From an uncultured Eubacteriales bacterium (lineage in GTDB: Bacteria; Bacillota; Clostridia; Christensenellales; CAG-314), in assembly GCA_948938605.1 (NCBI GenBank), contig CARAIG010000061.1:1-64000 (forward strand): 64,000 nucleotides of DNA. Reading direction: 5' to 3'. Below the pieces are notes generated by a model. It saw only the letters and a list, made by a program, of their open reading frames with translations, had not been told where the DNA came from and made no database searches. Position numbers and translations under genes: made by a program. Shown one piece after another: positions 19,883 through 28,543 of the stretch. How positions within the stretch are numbered: position 1 is the stretch's first letter; each line of letters starts with the position of its first letter.

Positions 19883-20072
19883 TGTTGCTCCTAACTAAAT
19901 AGTATTTTTTTTATATATAAACTAAATATTGGCGCATCTAATATGTTTCGGCGTACAAAAACTTGTCCAATATTCATAATGCAAAAAATTTTAAATTGTA
20001 TATCATATACGAATATATCAATACAGTCTTATATTATAATTTGTCACTAGCGACTCTCGGCAAATAATATTT

Positions 20073-20381
20073 CTACTTGTTTTTCAACAAACAGATTATC
20101 GCGTCTTTTTTTAATGAACTTGCATTTTTTAGCAAATCGATGATTTCCTTATCCTGCGCGTAAACTAACGGATCGTAATAAAAAAACTCGCACTCGGTGG
20201 AATTACACGCGGAAATAATATCCAATAATGCCGAAACGGACGGCTCAAAGCTGTCATTTTTGGACTCTAATCTGGAAATATATGCTGAATTTTTGCCTAT
20301 CCTGAGACTCAATTCACGTGCAGACAGTCCCGCCTTTACTCGCATTGTGCTTATACGCTCGATAACACCGTCTTTATTCAT
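20073..20381 (-). CDS. XRE-family helix-turn-helix regulator
   Basis: 102 aa. Residues 8-62 form an XRE/Cro helix-turn-helix (RVKAGLSARELSLRIGKNSA, YISRLESK). The tail is short and helical. ATG 20381 is preferred over the adjacent GTG at 20384 because GGAGGT is correctly spaced from it. It is divergent from the glycosyltransferase at 20571, and the shared region carries three GTGCATTTA-like direct repeats that could be its operator. Likely a local repressor or autoregulator; targets unproven. Confidence 0.88.
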   Translation of the reverse strand: MNKDGVIERISTMRVKAGLSARELSLRIGKNSAYISRLESKNDSFEPSVSALLDIISACNSTECEFFYYDPLVYAQDKEIIDLLKNASSLKKDAIICLLKNK

Positions 20382-20467
20382 CACGTACCTCCAATACTAT
20401 TATAGATAATCGCCGTTATAACAGGTATTGATGTCACGTGTAAAAATTTTATAATATGAAACAATAT

Positions 20468-20517
20468 TGCATTTATAAGTGCATTTAGTTGTGTTCCACG
20501 TGCATTTATGTTAGAAT
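20468..20517 (+). promoter_or_regulatory. Candidate promoter with three direct repeats between XRE gene and glycosyltransferase
   Basis: TGCATTTA occurs at 20468, 20480 and 20501. A plausible sigma-A promoter, TTGTGT (20489-20494), 17-base spacer, TAGAAT (20512-20517), reads toward the glycosyltransferase. The third repeat sits in its spacer, where a bound repressor would block RNA polymerase. The operator role is inferred. Confidence 0.45.
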
Positions 20518-20570
20518 AAATAAAAGTTTTTGCACAAAAAAATACATTTTTATGATTAGAGGTATCTGCA

Positions 20571-21914
20571 ATGAATAGTCGTGAGCCTGTTGTTTTGGTT
20601 ACTTATGTCGAAGCGGGGCTTGGACATATTGTCAGTGCGCAAGCAATATCCGACGCGCTTAAAAAGAAGTACGCCGACAAGCTGGAAATACGCGACAAAT
20701 ACGTAATGCGCGATTCGGGCAACGATTTACTTATAAAACAAGAGCAATTTATGATTAAAAGCGTACAAAATTACGCGCATGCCGGTTCGGGCTTTTTTCA
20801 GTATTTTGCAATGTTTTTGTTCGGTCCGCAAAACACGTTAAACTTTGTGTTCAACACCGTTTACAAAAAGAAAGCGGACGCATTGGTAGACGTATACGCA
20901 AAGGAAAACCCCGACGTAATTGTTACAACGCACTTTTTTACGCACTACTGCGCGCTAAAATACCAACGCGAACGTAACGGCAAAGTAAAAGTAGTAAGTT
21001 ACTGCCCCGATAACAACGTACACGGCTGGTGGGACAAACGCGCCGATATGATTTATACCAATAACCCCTTGGCAACAGCACAAGCCTACAAATTGGGTTT
21101 TAAAAGCGGCTGCGTACTCGAAGCGTTTTACCCCACGCGCGAAGCCGTTACTAAAACCGACGGGACAAAGGAGTTTTACCGCCAAAAACTGGGTATACCC
21201 TTGGATAAATTTGCCGTTGTAGTTGCCGACGGCGTATATGCACAAGCCAACGCGCAAAAGGTTTGCGAAGAGCTAATAAAAACCGATTTACCTATAACAA
21301 TTTGCTTACTTGCAGGCAAAAACGACGAAATTGTAAAGCACTTTGACAAACTGCGCGACAAAATAAAACCAAACGTCACGTTAATGACGTTCGGTTTTAT
21401 GCCAAACGCACCCGAACTTTACCGCGCGTGCGACTTGTTTATTACAAAAGCGGGACCTAATGCCATACTTGACAGCATAATGATGGAAACGCCTATAATT
21501 GTGGACTTTTGCGCAACTCCTATTGAAGTTAAAACCAAAAATTTGTTTGTAAACAGGTTTAATTGCGGATTGTATATTACGTCCGCCAATAAAATACGTA
21601 AGCAAACGGAATACTTTATTCAGCACCCGAACGAACTAGATAAATTTAAAAAATCGCTTAAATTTTTTGACAAAAACAAAAACGGCGCCGACATTATTGC
21701 CGACGACATTATGTCCGTTGCGTGCAGTTACGAAGATCACCAACGCGATATTTACGCAATCGAAGACGGAATTGTCGACAAATACTGTCAAGTAAAGTTT
21801 AACAACGCCGACAAACAAAAAAACGCTTCGAATAAATTTAAAGCAAAATTACGTAAAAACAAAAACTTAAAAAAATATGCTAAAATTATAGAAACTTTGT
21901 ATAACAAAGACTGA
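20571..21914 (+). CDS. MGDG synthase/UgtP-type processive lipid glycosyltransferase (GT28-like)
   Basis: 447 aa. The N-terminus reads VLVTYVEAGLGHIVSAQAIS, the Gly-His acceptor-binding motif of the monogalactosyldiacylglycerol synthase and UgtP group. The donor-binding half contains FGFMPNAPELYRACDLFITK and KAGPNAILDSIM, matching the conserved GG/PG-x-T/N and E/D region of GT28 enzymes. A Lys/Asn-rich tail (about 410-447) may contact membrane lipid. Ribosome site GAGGT precedes ATG. Family members transfer sugar from a UDP donor to diacylglycerol at the inner face of the membrane. Divergent from an XRE regulator that may control it. Confidence 0.82.
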   Translation: MNSREPVVLVTYVEAGLGHIVSAQAISDALKKKYADKLEIRDKYVMRDSGNDLLIKQEQFMIKSVQNYAHAGSGFFQYFAMFLFGPQNTLNFVFNTVYKKKADALVDVYAKENPDVIVTTHFFTHYCALKYQRERNGKVKVVSYCPDNNVHGWWDKRADMIYTNNPLATAQAYKLGFKSGCVLEAFYPTREAVTKTDGTKEFYRQKLGIPLDKFAVVVADGVYAQANAQKVCEELIKTDLPITICLLAGKNDEIVKHFDKLRDKIKPNVTLMTFGFMPNAPELYRACDLFITKAGPNAILDSIMMETPIIVDFCATPIEVKTKNLFVNRFNCGLYITSANKIRKQTEYFIQHPNELDKFKKSLKFFDKNKNGADIIADDIMSVACSYEDHQRDIYAIEDGIVDKYCQVKFNNADKQKNASNKFKAKLRKNKNLKKYAKIIETLYNKD

Positions 21915-21922
21915 CAACATAC

Positions 21923-21966
21923 AACGCCGCCGAATTTATTTTATATATTTTTGCGCGGCGTTTTCC
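21923..21966. terminator. Convergent terminator between glycosyltransferase and GlmU-like gene
   Basis: AACGCCGC (21923-21930) pairs with GCGGCGTT (21955-21962), followed by TTCC on the plus strand. It overlaps the 3' end of the minus-strand GlmU-like gene. Confidence 0.5.
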
Positions 21967-22532
21967 TTTACCGTCATTCGGCTGCGCCCCACAACAAATG
22001 CGTTTGACGGGACATCGCTTGTAACCGTTGTGTCGCAAGCGACAAAACAATTGTCGCCAATGCTGACAGGGGCAATCAAATTGCTGTTGCACCCTATAAA
22101 GCAGTTTTTGCCTACGGTTGTTTTGTGCTTAACCTTGCCGTCGTAATTGACAAAAATCACACCGCAGCCGACGTTTGTTTTTTCGCCGACTTCGGCGTCC
22201 CCTATATAGGACAAGTGACTTGCTTTGACGCCCGTCGACAAGTTGCTTTTTTTAATTTCCACAAAATTGCCCACCCTGCAATTGCTGCCTACGTTTGCGC
22301 CGTTCCGCAAGTGGGCGTAAGGTCCCACTGTGCAATTTGCGCCTACTTTGCTGTCTGTAACGCGCGAAGCGTTTACAACGGCGTTTTCCCCTATGTCGGA
22401 ATTTAAAATATAACTGAAACTGCCCACCGTACAACCGTCGCGCAAGACTGTGTTGCCCAGCACTACGGCAAAAGGTTCTATTGTTACGTTGTCGCCTACT
22501 TTTACGGTATCTTCCAAATAATAATTTTGCAT
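21936..22532 (-). CDS. GlmU-like acetyltransferase half (left-handed beta-helix), no uridyltransferase domain
   Basis: 198 aa made of hexapeptide repeats, matching the C-terminal half of bifunctional GlmU. GVKASHLSYIGDAEVG, VNYDGKVKHKT and GPYAHLR correspond to the acetyl-CoA:glucosamine-1-phosphate acetyltransferase site, including the catalytic His in HLSYIGDA, the NYDG segment and the Arg of AHLR. The usual ~230-residue nucleotidyltransferase domain is absent, and the start has no long open frame in front of it. It may work with a separate uridyltransferase elsewhere, or acetylate another sugar phosphate. It lies 19 bases after spoIIE in the same direction, so it may be co-transcribed. Fold and family are sure; the substrate is inferred. 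Confidence 0.82.
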   Translation of the reverse strand: MQNYYLEDTVKVGDNVTIEPFAVVLGNTVLRDGCTVGSFSYILNSDIGENAVVNASRVTDSKVGANCTVGPYAHLRNGANVGSNCRVGNFVEIKKSNLSTGVKASHLSYIGDAEVGEKTNVGCGVIFVNYDGKVKHKTTVGKNCFIGCNSNLIAPVSIGDNCFVACDTTVTSDVPSNAFVVGRSRMTVKENAAQKYIK

Positions 22533-22551
22533 ATACCGTAGTATATGTAGT

Positions 22552-24810
22552 TTACGCTAATTTTGCCACAATTACAGTCATATCATCCGGCGCCTTGTTT
22601 TTGACGTTTTTAAGGGCTTTACTTAAAATCACTTCCGCTATGCTTTGGGGCACGTTTAATGAAACGTTTGCAAAAATACTTGCTATATCGTTAGGACTTG
22701 CAAAACAGTCCGCTACTCCGTCGGACATCAATACAAAGCAATCGCCCTTGCCCATAGCTTTTTGCGTGACGGACGGTGTCATTTCGTCAAGTACACCTAA
22801 TGGCAAACTGCTGCCCGACACTATTTCCACCTTGTCGCCCGTCTTAACTAACCCTACCGAAGCGCCCAGCTTAATGAAGTCGGTCAAGCCGTTATATGCG
22901 TCAATTACCGCTATATCCACAGCACAAAACACTTCGTTGTCGGCAGAAGTTAACAATCGGTTTACGCAGGACAGTATCACATCTGTATCGAAGCCTGCGC
23001 GGTAAAAACTTTCCACCAGACTTATAGACGTAGACGACATTTTTTCCGCCGCGTCACCGCTGCCCATACCGTCGCACAACGCTATTATGCGTTTGCCGTT
23101 GTCGGTAGACGTTACGGTATGAGTATCCCCCGACACTTCGTTTCCGTCCTTAGGCACGCTGCTTATGCCGAAAACAATATCGTAACGGGGCTTTGCAATT
23201 AAATAAACGTTTATCCAAGACGCACTGTCTGTCTGTTCGGTTTTGTCCACAATCATCGTTTGCTTGACAAGTCCGCTTGCAACCTTTTCGATTACGGAAT
23301 TATCCAAGTCGTGCTTGGCGACGGTTGCCACCACCGTTAATTTGTCGCCTTGGTCTATTACGTTTGCGCCCACGCACATTATATTGTGAAATACAAGTCT
23401 TTCCACAAGTTCGCGTTCCTTGTCTTCGGAAAACGCCGTTTTGTTTTTGCAGTCCGACGCCACTTCCATAAGCAAATGGGATACTCCGCCCATTTGTTCG
23501 GCAAGCAGCACTTTACCGTTGTCCGCTTGTTCGCTGCGTTCCATATACGAACGGTATGTTTGCGCTTCCGCATTTACTTCGGCAAGCACTGCGGACACTC
23601 TGTCGCACTTTACCGACAGTGTTTGCGGAACGTCCAAAATAGTACACTTGCCGCGTTTAACGGCACAACCTGCCAGACTTAACAGGCTTTGTTCGGTTTT
23701 TGCAAGTTCCTGTCGCCAACATCTGCTGCGCTGTTCGCAATCGCGACATATTTCTTCACTGCACTGTTTAACTATTGCAGCCTGCGCTTGTTCGGCGGTT
23801 ATATGCCCTGACGACATCGAAAAGAACGCGTTTTTCATTGACAAAAAAATGTCCGACAGACGGTAAAGCCGACGGGAAACGTTATCCGAAAGCCGCTTGG
23901 CTACCGAAGACGTCAAGTACCTGTCGCTAGTCCCGCACGAACAGTCGCGGGCGTAATTGTAAACCGAATTGGGAATAACGGAAAATATCAAGGAAGCGGC
24001 AAACGTTAATGTCAACGCTAAAAAGCCTGCGTCGCCGTGCAGATGTAAAAAGTACGTAAACAGCACGTCTACGGCAACAACCGATACGGCGGATAAAAAT
24101 CGGCTTACTCGGTTGCACATTACTATTGTAAGCGTTGCTATTATTAAAAACACGCAGCAGTCGTATTGACCTGTTGCAAGCAAATTGCCTAAACCGAACA
24201 AGGCGGAACACACAAACGCCGTTTTCGAGCCGAAGCAGGTTGCAGAAAACAATACGGCGTAAGTTGCCACAAGGTAAATGGGTTCCAACCCCCAAAACGC
24301 ATATTGCGACAAACAGTACGAGCTTGCAACAATAAACAACGATATACACACCATTTCGTCCAAAGCGGGACGGTAAGCAAGTCCGCGTACGAATACGGCA
24401 CGGAAAACGTATATAGTAACGTACGAAAAAGCGATTCCGCAAGCGATGTAAAGTATTCGGTCAAACAAAGTAAAATAGTTTTGGAAATCGTACACGCAGT
24501 AAAACACATTTGACAAAACCAAGTATGCCAACAAATTGAGTTTGCCTATTTTACGCTTGGCTATGCGGTGAATGAGCCAACACACAAGCATAACGGCGCA
24601 TCTTACGCCCGCGTGCAACAAACTTGTCCAGCCGAACACCACCGAACCGCTGACATAAATTAACGAAGCGATTATAGGATTAGCCGAATAAAGCGCGCCG
24701 ACAAACAATCCGAAAGACAACGCTCCGTCGAAAGTTCCGCCGGAAATTACAATTAGCGCAGTGTACGCTACGTACATCAATACGGTATTGGCGGATAATT
24801 TGCGTTTCAT
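22552..24810 (-). CDS. spoIIE: Stage II sporulation protein E (membrane PP2C phosphatase)
   Basis: 752 aa. The first ~290 residues are hydrophobic, with about ten membrane segments. A central cytoplasmic region follows, including a Cys cluster (CSEEICRDCEQRSRCW). The C-terminal PP2C phosphatase domain has ALCDGMGSGDAA (about residue 578), CAVDIAVID and LMSDGVADCF, which supply the metal-binding Asp residues. SpoIIE dephosphorylates SpoIIAA-P to release sigma-F in the forespore and takes part in asymmetric septation. Length and architecture match the family. Downstream on the same strand is the GlmU-like gene; upstream are spmB and spmA. Confidence 0.95.
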   Translation of the reverse strand: MKRKLSANTVLMYVAYTALIVISGGTFDGALSFGLFVGALYSANPIIASLIYVSGSVVFGWTSLLHAGVRCAVMLVCWLIHRIAKRKIGKLNLLAYLVLSNVFYCVYDFQNYFTLFDRILYIACGIAFSYVTIYVFRAVFVRGLAYRPALDEMVCISLFIVASSYCLSQYAFWGLEPIYLVATYAVLFSATCFGSKTAFVCSALFGLGNLLATGQYDCCVFLIIATLTIVMCNRVSRFLSAVSVVAVDVLFTYFLHLHGDAGFLALTLTFAASLIFSVIPNSVYNYARDCSCGTSDRYLTSSVAKRLSDNVSRRLYRLSDIFLSMKNAFFSMSSGHITAEQAQAAIVKQCSEEICRDCEQRSRCWRQELAKTEQSLLSLAGCAVKRGKCTILDVPQTLSVKCDRVSAVLAEVNAEAQTYRSYMERSEQADNGKVLLAEQMGGVSHLLMEVASDCKNKTAFSEDKERELVERLVFHNIMCVGANVIDQGDKLTVVATVAKHDLDNSVIEKVASGLVKQTMIVDKTEQTDSASWINVYLIAKPRYDIVFGISSVPKDGNEVSGDTHTVTSTDNGKRIIALCDGMGSGDAAEKMSSTSISLVESFYRAGFDTDVILSCVNRLLTSADNEVFCAVDIAVIDAYNGLTDFIKLGASVGLVKTGDKVEIVSGSSLPLGVLDEMTPSVTQKAMGKGDCFVLMSDGVADCFASPNDIASIFANVSLNVPQSIAEVILSKALKNVKNKAPDDMTVIVAKLA

Positions 24811-24917
24811 AACGTAAAGCCCCCCTTGTACAAAAAGTCAGTACGCTAATGCTACTACGTTTAAAACCGAGGCTTTTGTTTTGTTGTGCCGATATATGAG
24901 AATTTTTGTAAGTACCG

Positions 24918-25421
24918 CTACATTATCCTACACAAAAGGCAAGCAGCAACGCTACCCAAAAGGTTACAAAACAGTGCAATGGGAATTGCGGCTCCTGTGT
25001 GCTTTACTTTGGTACCTGCAAAATACACGCTTGCCACGTAAAACACCGTTTCGCTGCTGCCGTATATGCACGAGGCGCATCGGGATATGTAACTGTCCAC
25101 GCCGTATTGCTTGTATACGTCGGTAAGTATTGCCAAACTTCCGCTGCCGCTGAACGGGCGCAGCAGCATAAGTTCAACAACTTCGCTAGGCACTCCCAAC
25201 AAGGAAAACGGCGGCGACAAAAAACTTGTAACGTATTTGTCCAAACCGCTTGCACGCAAGGCGTTTACCATAATGAACGTCGCTGCAAGATACGGAAAAA
25301 TAGACAATGACAAATTAAACGACTGCTTTGCGCCTAGCACAAAACTGTCGTACACGTTTACCTTTTTTATCAGTCCGTAAACAAGAACAACTATTAGCAA
25401 TACAGGGACGATATAGTTCAA
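24918..25421 (-). CDS. spmB: Spore maturation protein B
   Basis: 167 aa membrane protein of the nucleoside-recognition (Gate) fold: repeated hydrophobic segments, RPFSGSGSLAI and YGSSETVFYVASVYF are characteristic of SpmB. With SpmA it is needed for spore core dehydration and heat resistance. It starts with TTG inside the TTGA overlap with the spmA stop, with GGAG in the end of spmA as ribosome site, so the two are translationally coupled. Confidence 0.93.
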   Translation of the reverse strand: MNYIVPVLLIVVLVYGLIKKVNVYDSFVLGAKQSFNLSLSIFPYLAATFIMVNALRASGLDKYVTSFLSPPFSLLGVPSEVVELMLLRPFSGSGSLAILTDVYKQYGVDSYISRCASCIYGSSETVFYVASVYFAGTKVKHTGAAIPIALFCNLLGSVAACLLCRIM

Positions 25422-26041
25422 TTAAACTCCTTGACGACAATATGTTTTTTACGGCAACGTCCGTAAGCAACAAAAACCAACGCAACGCCTACAACCGACG
25501 TGATAATTGTTGCAAGCAGGTTTGGCAAAATAATATCCGACGGGTTTGCCGAACCGAGAGAAGCGCGCAGTCCTATTACCGTTGTAGGGAGCAACTGCAC
25601 GCTTGTAGCGTTAACAACAAACAGCATAACGCCGAAACGGGACAGTTTTTCGTCGTGTTCCACTTCGCCTATGGCGGAAATTGCCGACGGGGTTGCCGCA
25701 TTACCTACGCCCAACAAGTTGGAAGCAAGGTTTAACGACACATACCCCGCCGCAACTTCGCTTATGTTACCGTACAGCCATTTGTTTACGGGCTTTAACA
25801 ACTTGGATAGTTTTTCCACCAAACGGCATTCTTCGGCTATTTTAAACACGCCCAACCATATGCAGTAAATGGCGGTTAATTCCAATGCGGTTTTTAACGC
25901 TTGCGACGAACTGTCCAAACATACGGTCAAAACGCTTTGCGGATTAATTATAGTAAGCGCAACAAACGCCGCAATTGTAATTACAGTCCAAACGATATTC
26001 ATATAATAATTTATTAAAAACGTTTGAATACAATTACTCAT
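25418..26041 (-). CDS. spmA: Spore maturation protein A
   Basis: 207 aa, integral membrane, Gate-fold. Typical SpmA segments are IWLGVFKIAEECRLVEKLSK, LASNLLGVGNAATP and LFVVNATSVQLLPTTVIGLR. It partners SpmB in spore core dehydration. The call begins at ATG 26041. The in-frame Met at 26002 (MNIVWTVITI) resembles the usual SpmA N-terminus more closely, and neither start has a strong ribosome site. A perfect 17-bp hairpin upstream separates it from the redox operon. Confidence 0.93.
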   Translation of the reverse strand: MSNCIQTFLINYYMNIVWTVITIAAFVALTIINPQSVLTVCLDSSSQALKTALELTAIYCIWLGVFKIAEECRLVEKLSKLLKPVNKWLYGNISEVAAGYVSLNLASNLLGVGNAATPSAISAIGEVEHDEKLSRFGVMLFVVNATSVQLLPTTVIGLRASLGSANPSDIILPNLLATIITSVVGVALVFVAYGRCRKKHIVVKEFN

Positions 26042-26122
26042 TTTACAACATAAAATACTCCGGTATGTGTCCGTAATTCTATTGACAATAAATCACCTTA
26101 TACGTACCTTGTTGTAAATAAG

Positions 26123-26164
26123 TACGCAAAAGGCATTCCAAGTTTACGGAATGCCTTTTGCGTA
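26123..26164. terminator. Strong bidirectional hairpin terminator
   Basis: Perfect 17-bp stem (26123-26139 with 26148-26164), core CGCAAAAGGCATTCC, eight-base loop. It lies downstream of the CMD-cupin gene and ends the MarR-led operon. The T tract is inside the stem. Confidence 0.8.
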
Positions 26165-26234
26165 ATTGTACTGTTCAACTTTTTTAAATGCTTTTTAAAC
26201 TGTTATTTCCACATTACCCTATCGGGAAACACAT

Positions 26235-26957
26235 TTATTTTAAACTGTTGTATTCTTCGTCGGTTACTGCTTCGCACCATTCGTTGGACGCGTTTTCGGC
26301 AGGAATTTCCACTGCAAGGTGGGTAAACCAGTCATCGGCGCTTGCCCCGTGCCAATGCTTGACTTCGGGCGCAATGTAAACAACGTCGCCGGGATGCAGT
26401 TTTTGCGCAGACTTGCCGTATTCCTGATACCAACCCTCGCCGTCGGTACAAAGCAAAATTTGTCCGCCTTTGTGATGTATATGCCAATTGTTACGGCATT
26501 TAGGTTCAAACGTTACGTTTGCAACGGCAACGCCTTTTGTCGTAAGCATTTTAAGGTACGACTGTCCTGTAAAGTATTTTGCAAAATTGACATTTGGCTC
26601 ACCCAAACCGAACAAACTGTCGCAAGGCTCGGTTATATCATCGGCATATACTTCACGCACAAGCGGAAATACTGCCCAAGCGTTAGGCCAACCGACGTAA
26701 AAAGCAAGATGCGTTATAATTTCCACCATTTCCGTTTTGGTAACGCCGTGATTTTTAGCGTTTGAAATGTGGTATTTTAACGAATTGTCAAAAATGCCTT
26801 TCGTCATTAATGCAGTTATCGTAATTATGCTTCGATCCCGCGCGCTTAATTTATCTTCGCGCGACCAAACTTCGCCAAACAAAACATCGTCGTTAAGTTG
26901 CGCAAATTTAGGCGCTAAGTCGCCAAGTCCTTTTCTTCCCGCGTCCTGTTTTTTCAT
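26235..26957 (-). CDS. Carboxymuconolactone decarboxylase-like and cupin fusion protein
   Basis: 240 aa. Residues 8-105 are a CMD/AhpD-like helical domain (LSARDRSIITITALM, then a HLAFYVGWPNAW segment); the CxxC redox pair of AhpD is absent, so peroxidase-type chemistry is unlikely. Residues 135-225 are a cupin barrel with metal ligands NNWHIHHKGGQ and a second His in APEVKHWHG. Such fusions are common in redox-stress operons but rarely characterised. Ribosome site AAGGAG, good spacing. It is last in an operon with MarR, two flavodoxins and an ABM-fold protein. Substrate unknown. Confidence 0.88.
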   Translation of the reverse strand: MKKQDAGRKGLGDLAPKFAQLNDDVLFGEVWSREDKLSARDRSIITITALMTKGIFDNSLKYHISNAKNHGVTKTEMVEIITHLAFYVGWPNAWAVFPLVREVYADDITEPCDSLFGLGEPNVNFAKYFTGQSYLKMLTTKGVAVANVTFEPKCRNNWHIHHKGGQILLCTDGEGWYQEYGKSAQKLHPGDVVYIAPEVKHWHGASADDWFTHLAVEIPAENASNEWCEAVTDEEYNSLK

Positions 26958-27067
26958 TGTTATTCTCCTTTGTAGTAGAATTGCTATTGTTAACAGTCAA
27001 AACTTGTTAACTGCACAAAATAGCGGTTAAACAAGTTTAGTTGTACATTATAGCGCAATTACGCGTT

Positions 27068-27367
27068 TTAGCGTTCAACGTAATCCGTATACTTTTCCAC
27101 TGTTATTTTTAAATTATACTTTTTGCGCAATTGTGCTATTTGTTTCATCATAGGTGTTTTGTGATGAACGTCCAATGCATCTTGACTGCTCCATTTGTCG
27201 ACAAGCAAAACCGTTTCGGGCTGTTCGACGGGATAAAAATATTCGTATTTCAAGTTTCCCTGTTCCGCACGTATTTGTTCGACTAACCCCGACGACAGCA
27301 TTTCTTCCGCAAATTTTTTAGCACTGCCGTTTGTACCCGTATAGTAGATATTAATTGTTAAACACAT
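27068..27367 (-). CDS. Antibiotic biosynthesis monooxygenase (ABM)-fold protein
   Basis: 99 aa dimeric ferredoxin-like fold. The EQGNLKYEYFYPVEQPETVL and WSSQDALDVHHKTP segments match the ABM/YgiN family of quinol- or heme-related oxygenases. It lies between a flavodoxin lipoprotein and the CMD-cupin gene, in the MarR-led redox operon. A role in quinone or electrophile handling is plausible but inferred. Confidence 0.88.
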   Translation of the reverse strand: MCLTINIYYTGTNGSAKKFAEEMLSSGLVEQIRAEQGNLKYEYFYPVEQPETVLLVDKWSSQDALDVHHKTPMMKQIAQLRKKYNLKITVEKYTDYVER

Positions 27368-27393
27368 TTTACTCTCCGAATAAATCTTATTAA

Positions 27394-28071
27394 TTACAAA
27401 CCCAAACCGTCAATCCAACCCGTAATTGCATTTTGCGTATCGTTGCCGTTGCATTTTTTGCCGTCAAGTACGGTTGCGTTAGGTTCCAAATTTTTAATTG
27501 TATTAACGCTTGCGGATATTCCCGAACCGCCCGACGTACAAAAAGGCACGACTGTTTTTCCGCCAAGGTCGTATTTGTCTAAAAAAGTATTAATTATTTT
27601 AGGACACGTTCCCCACCAAATAGGATAGCCTATAAACACCGTTTCATACTTGTCGATATCTGTCAAAGCATTTGCAATGGCGGGACGCGCCGACGGATCG
27701 TTTTGCTCCTTGTTTGCCCGACAATCGTCGTTGGTATAGGCTAAATCTGCCGACGTATAAGGTTGTGCAGGATTAATTTTAAAAACGGAACAATCGTCGC
27801 CGAAATGCCCGACAATTTTTTGAGCGACTTTTTCCGTCGTACCGGTACACGAAAAATAAACTATCAAAATGTTTTTACCTCTTTCCGCTCCGACATCTTT
27901 GTCGTTTTCCGTACCTGCGGATGGGAAATCGGCATTGTTGCCGTTATTAGGCGGATTGACGGGACCGTTTTCGCCGTTATCTTTTTTATCGCACGCAGTA
28001 AATGCAAATAGCGCTGCCGCTGCGAATATAATACAAATTATAATTGCCGTAATTTTTTTCATATCATTCAC
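27394..28071 (-). CDS. Flavodoxin-domain lipoprotein
   Basis: 225 aa. The signal peptide ends in a lipobox (FTAC, Cys27), then a Gly/Asn/Pro-rich linker (about 28-60) leads to a flavodoxin domain with FMN phosphate loop YFSCTGTTEKVA, PIWWGTCP and FCTSGGSG. The protein is therefore predicted on the outer face of the membrane, unusual for a flavodoxin. The start GTG 28071 overlaps the preceding flavodoxin stop by eight bases and has AAGGA at good distance. It may pass electrons outside the membrane, for example to soluble flavins or quinones; the partner is unknown. Confidence 0.9.
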   Translation of the reverse strand: MNDMKKITAIIICIIFAAAALFAFTACDKKDNGENGPVNPPNNGNNADFPSAGTENDKDVGAERGKNILIVYFSCTGTTEKVAQKIVGHFGDDCSVFKINPAQPYTSADLAYTNDDCRANKEQNDPSARPAIANALTDIDKYETVFIGYPIWWGTCPKIINTFLDKYDLGGKTVVPFCTSGGSGISASVNTIKNLEPNATVLDGKKCNGNDTQNAITGWIDGLGL

Positions 28072-28543
28072 CCGTTATTCCTTCCGCCCACAATTTGAGT
28101 TCGGCTTCGCTTACGTTAGACAAAAATCTTTTGCCTTCAACTAAATTTGCGCCCTTGCAGGAAGTTTCCAACGCCTTGTTGGTTTTGCCCATATTTGAAC
28201 CGCCCGATGTTGCAAACGGAATAATTGTTTTGTTTGACAGGTCATACTGTTCCAAAAACGTGTTTATTATTTTAGGCGCAACATACCACCAAATAGGAAA
28301 ACCTACAAATACAACGCCGTAATCCGCCATATTCGTAATTTTATCTGCTACGGCAGGTCTACATGTCGGGGTTGCCGTTTCTTGACTTGAACGGCTGTTT
28401 TTATTTGTCCAGTCAAGGTCGGCAGACGTATACGGCTCAACGGGCTTTATTTCAAACAAATCGGCAGATATGACGTTTGCAAGTTTTTGCGCTAATTTTT
28501 GAGTGACGCCGCTTGCGCTAAAATACGCTACAAGTTTTTTCAT
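28064..28543 (-). CDS. Cytoplasmic flavodoxin
   Basis: 159 aa flavodoxin. FMN loop YFSASGVTQKLA, ring-stacking segment FPIWWYVAPK and FATSGGSNMG are present. No signal peptide. Its ATG overlaps the marR stop as ATGA, and its own end overlaps the lipoprotein flavodoxin. The two flavodoxins share the PYTSADLDWTN/PYTSADLAYTN segment, so they are paralogues split between cytoplasm and cell surface. Confidence 0.92.
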   Translation of the reverse strand: MKKLVAYFSASGVTQKLAQKLANVISADLFEIKPVEPYTSADLDWTNKNSRSSQETATPTCRPAVADKITNMADYGVVFVGFPIWWYVAPKIINTFLEQYDLSNKTIIPFATSGGSNMGKTNKALETSCKGANLVEGKRFLSNVSEAELKLWAEGITGE

